Assembly (NCBI GenBank): GCA_002295925.1
Contig: DBGO01000013.1
Span: 186,001 to 250,000, forward strand
From: Flavobacteriales bacterium UBA852
GTDB lineage: Bacteria > Bacteroidota > Bacteroidia > Flavobacteriales_E > Vicingaceae
Direction of reading: 5' to 3'
DNA: 64,000 nucleotides
The first letter of the stretch is position 1; every line of letters begins with the position of its first letter. The position numbers and the translations under genes are program-made. This document shows positions 27,922 to 35,753 of the stretch, in pieces. The notes beneath the pieces were generated by a model. That model searched no databases. It was not told where the DNA came from and saw only the letters and a program-made list of their open reading frames with translations.

Positions 27922-28902
27922 TTACACGTTCCATTCTAATACCCACGAGTGAGCAATTAAAGACTTTGTTTGTGGTAAAAACGATTTGGCTTGCGCTTTG
28001 GTTGCAAAGCTTTTGATAATTACAGTATAATAATTTTTGTATGAAGTAATGATTTTTGGCTCAAACCCCTGCTTTTCAAGTTCTTTGGCTAATTTTTTTG
28101 CGTTTGATTTTTTTGTGAAACATCCGGCAATAATATGATAACGCAATTCGGGCGAATGAACGGCTACTGAGGTAGAGTCCGGTTGCTGAGATGTATTGGC
28201 TATTACCACAGGCGATTTACCCTTAATTTTTAAATATGCTGTTTGACCGGTTGAATCGATAACAACATCATCCAATACCGGCGTAACGTTAAGGTGTTTG
28301 TCAGCAGGCGTGTAACGACCGGTTTCTCCTTTGAAAAAAGAAGCTAACTGACCGCCTTTATGGGCAATAGTGTCGTAATTGAATAATACATACGAGGTAA
28401 GCATTCCGCCAATAAAAATAGCGGCAGCTCTTTGCAACCATTTGTAACTGCCGGATTTTGCCGTAACAGGAATTATTTTTGTTTCGGTAACCGGTTTTAC
28501 CACTATTGGCGATAAGCCAAAAGCGCCTTGAAAAAAGTTTTCTTCTGCTTTGGCATCAAACAATAATGTATTGTCGGTCAATTTTTTTAAAGTACCGATT
28601 TTATCAAAGGCAAAAAATCCTTTTTCTTTTAATTGATGCTCAATTTCTTTTCGCCAATTTTCAATCAGTTCAACAGCTTTTGCATAAGGAATTTGTTGTT
28701 GTTGAGCTATTTTGTTTGCCAACAAACCGTCGTTTTGCTTTAGGTTTTTGTTAAAACTGATTTGCTTTGAGGGCGGAAAAATTTTATTGCTCACCGGATG
28801 AATGTGTGCCGGCTTATAATTGGCAACAAACCCTCCAAATTGAGGGATAATTACACAATCATACGTGTACAACAACTCTGCTATGTAAGGACTAAAATCC
28901 AT
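27922..28902 (-). CDS. HU-CCDC81 and SPOR domain membrane protein
   Basis: A 326-residue Bacteroidota-type protein. The N-terminus (YIAELLYTYDCVIIPQFGGF, residues 5-24) opens the HU-CCDC81 pair of HU-like domains, which run to about residue 130 with FNKNLKQNDGLLANKIAQ. One transmembrane segment spans about residues 157-176 (AAAIFIGGMLTSYVLFNY). A SPOR domain fills about residues 252-326 (YHIIAGCFTKKSNAKKLAKE), a peptidoglycan glycan-strand-binding fold. The HU-like part is therefore cytoplasmic and the SPOR part periplasmic, as seen in this family. It lies 10 bases upstream of the histidine kinase gene in the same operon. Confidence 0.9.
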   Translation of the reverse strand: MDFSPYIAELLYTYDCVIIPQFGGFVANYKPAHIHPVSNKIFPPSKQISFNKNLKQNDGLLANKIAQQQQIPYAKAVELIENWRKEIEHQLKEKGFFAFDKIGTLKKLTDNTLLFDAKAEENFFQGAFGLSPIVVKPVTETKIIPVTAKSGSYKWLQRAAAIFIGGMLTSYVLFNYDTIAHKGGQLASFFKGETGRYTPADKHLNVTPVLDDVVIDSTGQTAYLKIKGKSPVVIANTSQQPDSTSVAVHSPELRYHIIAGCFTKKSNAKKLAKELEKQGFEPKIITSYKNYYTVIIKSFATKAQAKSFLPQTKSLIAHSWVLEWNV

Positions 28903-29090
28903 CGAACGGCTAAATTAACAAGATTTAAAGATAACGAAAATTTTTGTGAATTAAAATTTGCTGTAAAATCCATAAAATGAAATCTAAATTTGATTTGAAG
29001 TAGTAATCTGTATAAAATAATTATTATGGAATTAATTTTTCCTACAAAAACTTTAAAATCAATTATCTTTACCAAAATAAAACAAACATT

Positions 29091-30257
29091 ATGGCTAAAA
29101 TTTTAATTATAGATGATGAAAAAGCAATTCGCAATACGTTGCGCGAGATATTAGAATTTGAAAACTATAAAGTAGAAGAGGCGGCAGACGGGTTGGAAGG
29201 ATTGGAAAAATTAAAAGACAATTCTTACGATTTAATCATGTGCGACATTAAAATGCCTCATTTTGACGGCATAGAGATATTGGATAAAATGCAAGCCATG
29301 GGCATTGAAACGCCTATTGTCATGATTAGCGGTCACGGAACAATAGAAACAGCAGTAGAGGCATTGAAAAAAGGCGCTTTTGATTTTATACAAAAACCCA
29401 TAGATTTAAACCGTTTGTTGGTCACGGTAAGAAACGCCATTGACAAAAAAGAATTGGTGCAAGAAACCAAAAAACTGAAAAAGAAAATTACCAATAAAAA
29501 ATCCGACACCGTAATTGTGGGCGAGAGTGAAGCAATAGCCAAAGTAAAAGAAATGATTGAAAAAGTTGCGCCCACCGAAGCTCGCGTATTGATTATGGGG
29601 CCAAACGGAACCGGGAAAGAGCTGGTTGCACGCAGTTTGCATGAAAAGTCGAACCGGGCTAAAGGTCCTTTTGTGGAGGTAAACTGCGCCGCTATTCCGT
29701 CCGAATTGATTGAAAGCGAGTTGTTTGGGCACGAAAAAGGAGCGTTTACATCTGCCATTAAGCAAAAAAAGGGGTTTTTTGAGCAAGCCGAAGGCGGTAC
29801 GCTGTTTTTAGATGAAATTGGCGATATGAGCTTGTCGGCGCAGGCAAAAGTTTTGCGAGCCCTGCAAGAGAACAAAATTCAACGTGTAGGTGGCGAAAAA
29901 GACATAAAAGTGAATGTACGCGTATTAGCCGCAACCAATAAAAATTTAAAAGAAGAAATTGAAAAAGGTCGCTTTCGCGAAGATTTATACCATCGTTTGG
30001 GTGTAATCATTATTCAAGTACCCGCATTAGACGAAAGAAAAGAAGACATTCCACTTTTGGTAGAATATTTCAATAAACAAATTTGTGAAGAGTATGGCAA
30101 GCCGCCAAAAAAATTCACCAATGATGCATTAAAAAAACTGCAAGCGTACTCGTGGAGCGGAAACATTAGAGAATTACGAAACGTAGTAGAGCGGTTAATT
30201 ATTCTTTCCGATAATGAAATAACAGCCAAAGAAGTAGAATTGTTTTCGGGGAAATAA
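29091..30257 (+). CDS. Sigma-54-interacting response regulator lacking a DNA-binding domain
   Basis: A 388-residue NtrC-like protein. The receiver domain occupies residues 1-120 with phosphoacceptor Asp52 (LIMCDIKMP). The AAA+ domain starts near residue 143 with Walker A GPNGTGKE at 170-177 and continues with SELFGHEKGAFTSA (217-222) and TLFLDEIGDM. The sigma-54 contact loop reads GAFTSA, not the canonical GAFTGA. The protein stops just after RNVVERLIILSDNEI, so the usual C-terminal Fis-type helix-turn-helix is missing, with no sign of a frameshift. It may activate sigma-54 from solution, or regulate something else. It is divergent from the HU-SPOR/histidine kinase pair, and that kinase is a candidate partner. 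Confidence 0.9.
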   Translation: MAKILIIDDEKAIRNTLREILEFENYKVEEAADGLEGLEKLKDNSYDLIMCDIKMPHFDGIEILDKMQAMGIETPIVMISGHGTIETAVEALKKGAFDFIQKPIDLNRLLVTVRNAIDKKELVQETKKLKKKITNKKSDTVIVGESEAIAKVKEMIEKVAPTEARVLIMGPNGTGKELVARSLHEKSNRAKGPFVEVNCAAIPSELIESELFGHEKGAFTSAIKQKKGFFEQAEGGTLFLDEIGDMSLSAQAKVLRALQENKIQRVGGEKDIKVNVRVLAATNKNLKEEIEKGRFREDLYHRLGVIIIQVPALDERKEDIPLLVEYFNKQICEEYGKPPKKFTNDALKKLQAYSWSGNIRELRNVVERLIILSDNEITAKEVELFSGK

Positions 30258-30348
30258 AGAAAATTCCCTATTAGAAACCTAAAATAACTAAAGGAATAGT
30301 TTTTGTTACTGTGTATTATTTTTATATCATTGCAAAAAAATTACACAA

Positions 30349-32340
30349 ATGAAAAAGCTGTTAACCATTTTGTTTTGGATAGTTGCCGTTTCGGTAAGTG
30401 CGCAAAAAGACATACCTTTCGAAAAATCATATTTTAAAAACAACAAAGAGGCATTTAAAAAAGCGTATGAACATTACTTGAAAGGTGAGTCGTATTACAA
30501 TCAAAATAATTATTACAAAGCATTGGAATACTATTTAAAAGCCAATGAATTTAACAGTAAAAGTTCGGAATTAAATGCTAAAATTGGCGATTGTTATTTG
30601 CATACTTATGAAAAAATAAAAGCCATCCCCTATTTTGAAAAAGCAAAAACGCTCAACAGCAATTTAGACGGGTTTTATCTTTATCTGTTGGGTACAGCAT
30701 ATCATTTAAACAATGAATTTGACAAAGCCATAAAAACATATCGATTGGCAAAATCAAAAGGAAGCAAAATAAACCCGCCGGCATTAAAAATGGCTGACAA
30801 AAAAATAAAAGAATGTATGACAGCCAAAAAGATGATTCAGAATCCGGTAAATGTAAAAATCATCAACTTAGGCGAAGGAATCAATACCATTTACGAAGAA
30901 TATGTACCGGTAATTACAGCCGACGAGTCTGAAATTTATTTTACATCAAGAAGACCCGAAACAACAGGGCGAAAATTTGACCCTAACTTAGGCGATTATT
31001 ACGAAGATATTTACCATTCGGTAAAAGAAGATACTGTATGGCAAGAAGCCGAAAATGTTGGTAAACCCATCAACTCGGAATACCACGATGCCACTGTCGG
31101 GCTATCTCTTGACGGACAAAAACTGTTTATTTATCGCGACGGAAAAAATGGAGACGGAGATATTTATTTTTCCGAACTGAAAGGGAAAAAATGGGGAGAA
31201 CCGCAACCAATGCCTAAACCCATTAATTCGAGAGGTCAAGAAACCTCGGCGTGCTTTGATTATACCGGAAATGTCATTTATTTTGTCAGCGACCGTGATG
31301 GTGGCGAAGGCGGAAGAGATATTTACAAATCGGTAAAACAATCCGACGGAACGTGGGGCGAAGCCGAAAACTTAGGACCAATCATCAATACAGAATATGA
31401 TGAAGATGCTGTTTTTATGCATCCCGACGGAAAAACGCTTTATTTCAGCTCAAACGGTCACAACAATATGGGTGGCTTTGATGTATTCAAATCCGTTTAT
31501 GAAAATGGTAAATGGAGCAAACCCCAAAACTTGGGTTACCCAATTAACACTACCGACGATGACGTAAGTTTTGTGCTTACTGCCAGCGGTGAATACGGAT
31601 ATTACACCTCCGGTCGCATAGATGTAAAATCTTACGGAAAAAGAGACATTTACAAAATTGCTTTTCTTGATATTATCAACCGGCCAAAACTTACACTGTT
31701 GAAAGGAACCGTAACCGACCGTGAAACCGGCGAACCGATTGCAGCAACAATTGAAATTTACGACAATACCAATAATGAATTAGTTTCTACCTATACTGCA
31801 AATAGTGCTACGGGTAAATTTATGGTGTCCTTACCTTCCGGAAAAGATTATGGTATAAACGTATCGGCACCGGGTTATTTATTCTATTCGGAAAATATAA
31901 ATATACCATTGGAGTCTGCTTTTCAAGAGGTAGAGAAAAACATTCAACTGGATAAATTAAAAGTGGGTAAAAAAGTGCAGTTAAGCAATATTTTTTACGA
32001 TTACAACAGTGCCAAACTACGCGAAAGCTCGTTCAACGAGTTAGACAAAGTGGTTGAATTATTGAATAAAAATCCAAAATTAAAAATAGAAATATCCTCC
32101 CACACCGACAGCCGCGGAAGTAATGCATACAATCTAAAATTGTCGCAAGAAAGAGCACAATCTTGTGTCGATTATTTGGTTTCTAAAGGAATTGACAAAT
32201 CGCGCTTAATTGCCAAAGGATATGGCGAAACTCGTCCTTTGATTACCGATGAAGAGATAAATAAATTACCAACAGATGAGGAAAAAGAAGCGGCGCATCA
32301 AAAAAACAGACGGACAGAGTTTAAAATATTGGAGAATTAA
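30349..32340 (+). CDS. PorE-like TPR / PD40 / OmpA family protein
   Basis: A 663-residue exported protein with signal peptide (LLTILFWIVAVSVSAQ). Domain order: TPR repeats about residues 25-140 (ALEYYLKANEFNSKSSELNA), a PD40/WD40-like beta-propeller about 170-435 (repeated IYFTSRRPE, FVSDRDGG, LYFSSNGHNNMGGFDVFKS), a carboxypeptidase-regulatory-like domain about 450-535 (LLKGTVTDRETGEPIAATIE), and an OmpA C-terminal peptidoglycan-binding domain about 550-660 (IEISSHTDSRGSNAYNLKLS). This order matches PorE of the type IX secretion system, known from Porphyromonas gingivalis. A close paralogue lies at 35754-37850. Whether this copy serves T9SS is inferred from architecture only. Confidence 0.88.
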   Translation: MKKLLTILFWIVAVSVSAQKDIPFEKSYFKNNKEAFKKAYEHYLKGESYYNQNNYYKALEYYLKANEFNSKSSELNAKIGDCYLHTYEKIKAIPYFEKAKTLNSNLDGFYLYLLGTAYHLNNEFDKAIKTYRLAKSKGSKINPPALKMADKKIKECMTAKKMIQNPVNVKIINLGEGINTIYEEYVPVITADESEIYFTSRRPETTGRKFDPNLGDYYEDIYHSVKEDTVWQEAENVGKPINSEYHDATVGLSLDGQKLFIYRDGKNGDGDIYFSELKGKKWGEPQPMPKPINSRGQETSACFDYTGNVIYFVSDRDGGEGGRDIYKSVKQSDGTWGEAENLGPIINTEYDEDAVFMHPDGKTLYFSSNGHNNMGGFDVFKSVYENGKWSKPQNLGYPINTTDDDVSFVLTASGEYGYYTSGRIDVKSYGKRDIYKIAFLDIINRPKLTLLKGTVTDRETGEPIAATIEIYDNTNNELVSTYTANSATGKFMVSLPSGKDYGINVSAPGYLFYSENINIPLESAFQEVEKNIQLDKLKVGKKVQLSNIFYDYNSAKLRESSFNELDKVVELLNKNPKLKIEISSHTDSRGSNAYNLKLSQERAQSCVDYLVSKGIDKSRLIAKGYGETRPLITDEEINKLPTDEEKEAAHQKNRRTEFKILEN

Positions 32341-32359
32341 GCACTTATTGCTATAATAA

Positions 32360-32411
32360 TTTTTTGGGTAAGCCGTTTTTAAAATTTTAAATATTGGGTT
32401 TACCCAAAAAA
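32360..32411. repeat. Inverted repeat, possible attenuator or weak terminator
   Basis: TTTTTTGGGTAA (32360-32371) and TTACCCAAAAAA (32400-32411) are perfect 12-base inverted arms around a 28-base AT-rich loop. It lies 19 bases after the PorE-like gene and 30 bases before the GT2 gene. There is no T-tail after the second arm on the plus strand, so a classical terminator is doubtful. Confidence 0.45.
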
Positions 32412-32441
32412 ACGTATTTTTAACGCCTCATTTGTTGGTAT

Positions 32442-33161
32442 ATGCAAAAACTGTCCATTCTGATACCCGCCTACAACGAAGGGCGGACAATTCATTTAAT
32501 TTTAGATAAGATAAAAGAAGTTGCTTTAATTAACAACATTCAAAAAGAAGTAATTATTGTCAATGATTGCTCTACAGATAATACGGTTGAGGCAGTAAAT
32601 AAATACATTGCCAATAATCCCACTGAAAATATAAAATTATTTAATCAAGAAATAAATCAAGGAAAAGGAGCGGCTATTCATCGCGCCATTAAAGAAGCTA
32701 CCGGCGATTATATAATTATACAAGATGCCGACCTGGAATATGATCCGCGGGAGTATAACGATTTGTTAAAACCCGTTGTTGAAGGTTTTGCCGATGTAGT
32801 TTACGGTTCGCGATTTATGGGAAGTAATCCGCATCGTATTCTATTCTTTTGGCATTCTATCGGAAACAAATGGCTAACATTTTTATCCAATATGTTTACC
32901 AACCTTAACCTTACCGATATGGAAACCTGCTATAAGCTGATAAAAACCGATGTTGCCAAGAGTTTACCGCTTCGCGAAAAACGATTTGGAATAGAACCCG
33001 AATTAACCGCCAAGCTGTCTCGCATTCCAGGTATACGCATTTATGAAGTAGGTATTTCTTACTACGGCAGAACGTACGAAGAAGGTAAAAAAATCGGTTG
33101 GAAAGATGGTTTTAGAGCAATCTATTGCATATTAAAATACGGTTTGTTTAAAGCAAAATAG
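32442..33161 (+). CDS. Glycosyltransferase family 2 (polyprenyl-phosphate sugar synthase-like)
   Basis: A 239-residue GT-A enzyme of the dolichol-phosphate-mannose-synthase-like subgroup: [49 protein letters not shown] and the metal-binding QDADLEYDP near residue 95. [17 protein letters not shown] and [11 protein letters not shown] are typical of this subgroup. It lacks C-terminal membrane helices. It probably loads a sugar onto undecaprenyl phosphate for a membrane transferase. The polytopic protein encoded next starts 2 bases after its stop and is a likely partner. Confidence 0.9.
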   Translation: MQKLSILIPAYNEGRTIHLILDKIKEVALINNIQKEVIIVNDCSTDNTVEAVNKYIANNPTENIKLFNQEINQGKGAAIHRAIKEATGDYIIIQDADLEYDPREYNDLLKPVVEGFADVVYGSRFMGSNPHRILFFWHSIGNKWLTFLSNMFTNLNLTDMETCYKLIKTDVAKSLPLREKRFGIEPELTAKLSRIPGIRIYEVGISYYGRTYEEGKKIGWKDGFRAIYCILKYGLFKAK

Positions 33162-33163
33162 CG

Positions 33164-34537
33164 TTGATTTATTTCATCAAAAAATATTACAAACAGCTTT
33201 TATTGGTCCTTATTGGATTTTTTTATTTAAACAATACTTTTTTCTTTTCTCGTTGGAAAAATCACGATATCATCAACCACGATGTAATTTTTTATTATTC
33301 TTACCTGCCGGCAACATTTATCTACCACGACCCTACTTTTTCATTTGTAGATAGTTTACCGCAAAATTTTGAAGGGAGAATTTGGTATTTAACTACCGAA
33401 GAAAACAAGCGTGTGCCCAAAATGAGTATTGGTGTTGCTGTTTTGCAAACGCCTTTTTTTCTTCTGGCACATATATTTGCAAAAATTGCAGATATTCCGG
33501 CAAACGGTTATTCGTGGCCTTACGAAATGTTTATTGCCTTAGGCACGGTTTTTTATACTCTGCTGGCATTTTGGTTTATGATGAAATGGCTCGAACTGTA
33601 CTTTTCAAAACCGGTAATAGTGTTCACCATTATTGCTGTTGCTTTTGGAACAAACCTTTTGCATTACGCCACTTACGAAGTAGGAATGAGTCATCCGTAC
33701 AGTTTGTTTTTGTTTGCCCTTTTTGTTTGGCTAACTGAAAAATGGCACCGGACAAACTACCGTTTAAAATTTACTTTTTTGCTTGCCTTGGTGTTAGGGT
33801 TAATAACCATAGTTCGCCCGGTTAATATTATAATTGCATTATTACCTCTGTTGTATGGTGTTTCCGGTTTTACCGATTTAAAATACCAACTTTTGGATAT
33901 TTTTGGGAACTTCAAACTTATTTTTACGGCAATTGCCGGATTTATATTGCCTGTTTCATTGCAATTAATTTTTTGGAAAATCGGTACAGGTCATTGGATT
34001 TATTACAGTTATCAAAACGAAGGGTTCTTTTTTTCTCATCCGCATATTATAGACGGATTGTTTAGTTATAGAAAAGGGTGGCTGGTGTACACACCAATAA
34101 TGATTTTTGCCTTATTGGGAATGTTTTTCACTCGTAAATATGCCTGCGAGTGGAGTATAAATATACCCTTGTGGCTAATGGTTCATATTTATATCATTTA
34201 CAGTTGGTGGTGTTGGTGGTATGGCGGCAGTTTTGGCTCGCGCCCAATGATTGAAACGTATGCAGTATTAAGTTTGCCCTTTGCAGCATTTTTGTCATAT
34301 ATCGGTAAAAGTTGTCGAATATGTAAAATTAGTTTCGCATTGATTTTTACAGGTTTAATAGCGCTTAATATTTTTCAAACAAAACAATACCGTATTACAC
34401 TTATCCATTGGGACAGTATGACCAAGCGTGCTTACTGGTCGGTATTTCTGCAAGAACAATTTCCACCTTGCTACGACCAACTTATTCAACCTCCGGATTA
34501 CGGTAAAGCCCTAAAAGGCGAAGAAGAATACGATTAG
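33164..34537 (+). CDS. Polytopic membrane protein, GT-C-like, unknown substrate
   Basis: A 457-residue protein with about ten predicted transmembrane helices. An early extracytoplasmic loop (HDIINHDVIFYYSYLPATFI) is acidic, as in GT-C fold transferases that use polyprenyl-phosphate sugars with a catalytic acidic residue in the first loop. Later segments include YATYEVGMSHPYSLFLFALF and YSWWCWWYGGSFGSRPMIE. The start is a TTG two bases after the GT2 stop, which implies cotranslation. The GT2 gene upstream could supply its lipid-linked sugar. The GT-C assignment is inference from topology and context. Confidence 0.65.
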   Translation: MIYFIKKYYKQLLLVLIGFFYLNNTFFFSRWKNHDIINHDVIFYYSYLPATFIYHDPTFSFVDSLPQNFEGRIWYLTTEENKRVPKMSIGVAVLQTPFFLLAHIFAKIADIPANGYSWPYEMFIALGTVFYTLLAFWFMMKWLELYFSKPVIVFTIIAVAFGTNLLHYATYEVGMSHPYSLFLFALFVWLTEKWHRTNYRLKFTFLLALVLGLITIVRPVNIIIALLPLLYGVSGFTDLKYQLLDIFGNFKLIFTAIAGFILPVSLQLIFWKIGTGHWIYYSYQNEGFFFSHPHIIDGLFSYRKGWLVYTPIMIFALLGMFFTRKYACEWSINIPLWLMVHIYIIYSWWCWWYGGSFGSRPMIETYAVLSLPFAAFLSYIGKSCRICKISFALIFTGLIALNIFQTKQYRITLIHWDSMTKRAYWSVFLQEQFPPCYDQLIQPPDYGKALKGEEEYD

Positions 34538-34651
34538 TTATAGTTTAAAATTTATTATTTTTAGATTCTTCTAAATAATTTCAACCTATATTATAATTTA
34601 TGCGTCCATTATATAGAAATTTTGTAAATTTCATCTTTAAAAATAAAGGAC

Positions 34652-35719
34652 ATGAAGAAATTTTGGATATTATTGATAAGCATACCTTTGTTAATCAGCG
34701 GGTTGAATGCGCAAGATGTTGAGGTAAACGTTGGCGACTCAACAGCACTAAACAAAGCCAAAGCCATGGATTTATATAATACCGGCTTACAAAAACTAAA
34801 CTCCAACCAACTCGACCAAGCGATTGCCGATTTCAATCAGGCAATTGAATTAATGCCCGACTTTGTTCAGGCATATTTTAATCGTGGAGCGGCTTATTTC
34901 GAGCAAAAAAAATACAAAGAGGCAATACAAGATTACAGCAAAGCGATAGAACTAAAGCCCGACAGTGCTGCCAATGCCTATTTTAGTCGAGGACGAAGCT
35001 ATCAATTGTTGGGCGACAATACTTCTGCACTTAACGACTTTAACAAAGCCATTGAGCAAGACCCAAAAAATGCCAAAGCATATTATTACAAGGGAGTGAT
35101 AGAGTTTCAGAATAAAGACTATAAAGCTGCCGAAGAATCATTTACAAAAGCCATAGAGGCCGACCCAAAATATGCTTATGCCTACAATGACAGAGGAAGC
35201 GCCCGGTTAATGCAAAATAACTTGGAAGGAGCTATATCCGATTACAAAAAAGCAACACAACTGGACAGTAAAATGGCTTTTGCCTGGAATAATTTGGGAA
35301 CCGCTTACCGCAAAATGAAAAAATACGACGAAGCGATTGATGCTTATACACAAGCCGTAAAACTAAAATCAGATTATTACATTGCTTTCAACAACCGCGG
35401 ATATGCCAAATATGAAAAAGGCGATTATCAAGGGGCGGTAGATGACTTTTCACAAGCCATTCGCTTAAAATCAAGTTATGTGTATGCGTTTAACAACAGA
35501 GCTGCTGCAAAATACAAAATGAAAGATTACAAAGGAGCAGTAGAAGATTGCGACAAAGCCATTTTGCTGGATAACAATTACGGTGCAGCATATTTAAACA
35601 GAGGAATAGCAAAAGAAATGCTCAGAGACCAAAGCGGCGCTTGTGCCGACTGGAAAAAAGCACAAGAATTAGGATTGAAAAATGCTAAAGTATTTATACA
35701 ATCTAGTTGCGAAGAATAA
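34652..35719 (+). CDS. Exported tetratricopeptide repeat protein
   Basis: A 355-residue protein with a signal peptide (WILLISIPLLISGLNAQ) followed by about eight consecutive 34-residue TPR units from residue 40 to 340, each with the A-x-x-x-(F/Y)-x-x-(A/G)-x-x-x-(Y/F) pattern, for example AIADFNQAIELMPDFVQAYF and AIDAYTQAVKLKSDYYIAFN. A C-terminal block ACADWKKAQELG ends the array. It should be a periplasmic scaffold. It lies 34 bases before the second PorE-like gene and may be cotranscribed with it, suggesting a shared envelope complex. No specific partner can be named. Confidence 0.88.
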   Translation: MKKFWILLISIPLLISGLNAQDVEVNVGDSTALNKAKAMDLYNTGLQKLNSNQLDQAIADFNQAIELMPDFVQAYFNRGAAYFEQKKYKEAIQDYSKAIELKPDSAANAYFSRGRSYQLLGDNTSALNDFNKAIEQDPKNAKAYYYKGVIEFQNKDYKAAEESFTKAIEADPKYAYAYNDRGSARLMQNNLEGAISDYKKATQLDSKMAFAWNNLGTAYRKMKKYDEAIDAYTQAVKLKSDYYIAFNNRGYAKYEKGDYQGAVDDFSQAIRLKSSYVYAFNNRAAAKYKMKDYKGAVEDCDKAILLDNNYGAAYLNRGIAKEMLRDQSGACADWKKAQELGLKNAKVFIQSSCEE

Positions 35720-35753
35720 AAATTGATTTGTTTACGAGGAAAAAACAGAAATT

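Noticed and set aside
29333..29875. Open frame on the minus strand (180 codons)
   Set aside because: It is antisense to the AAA+ domain of the sigma-54-type regulator and has no recognisable domain.
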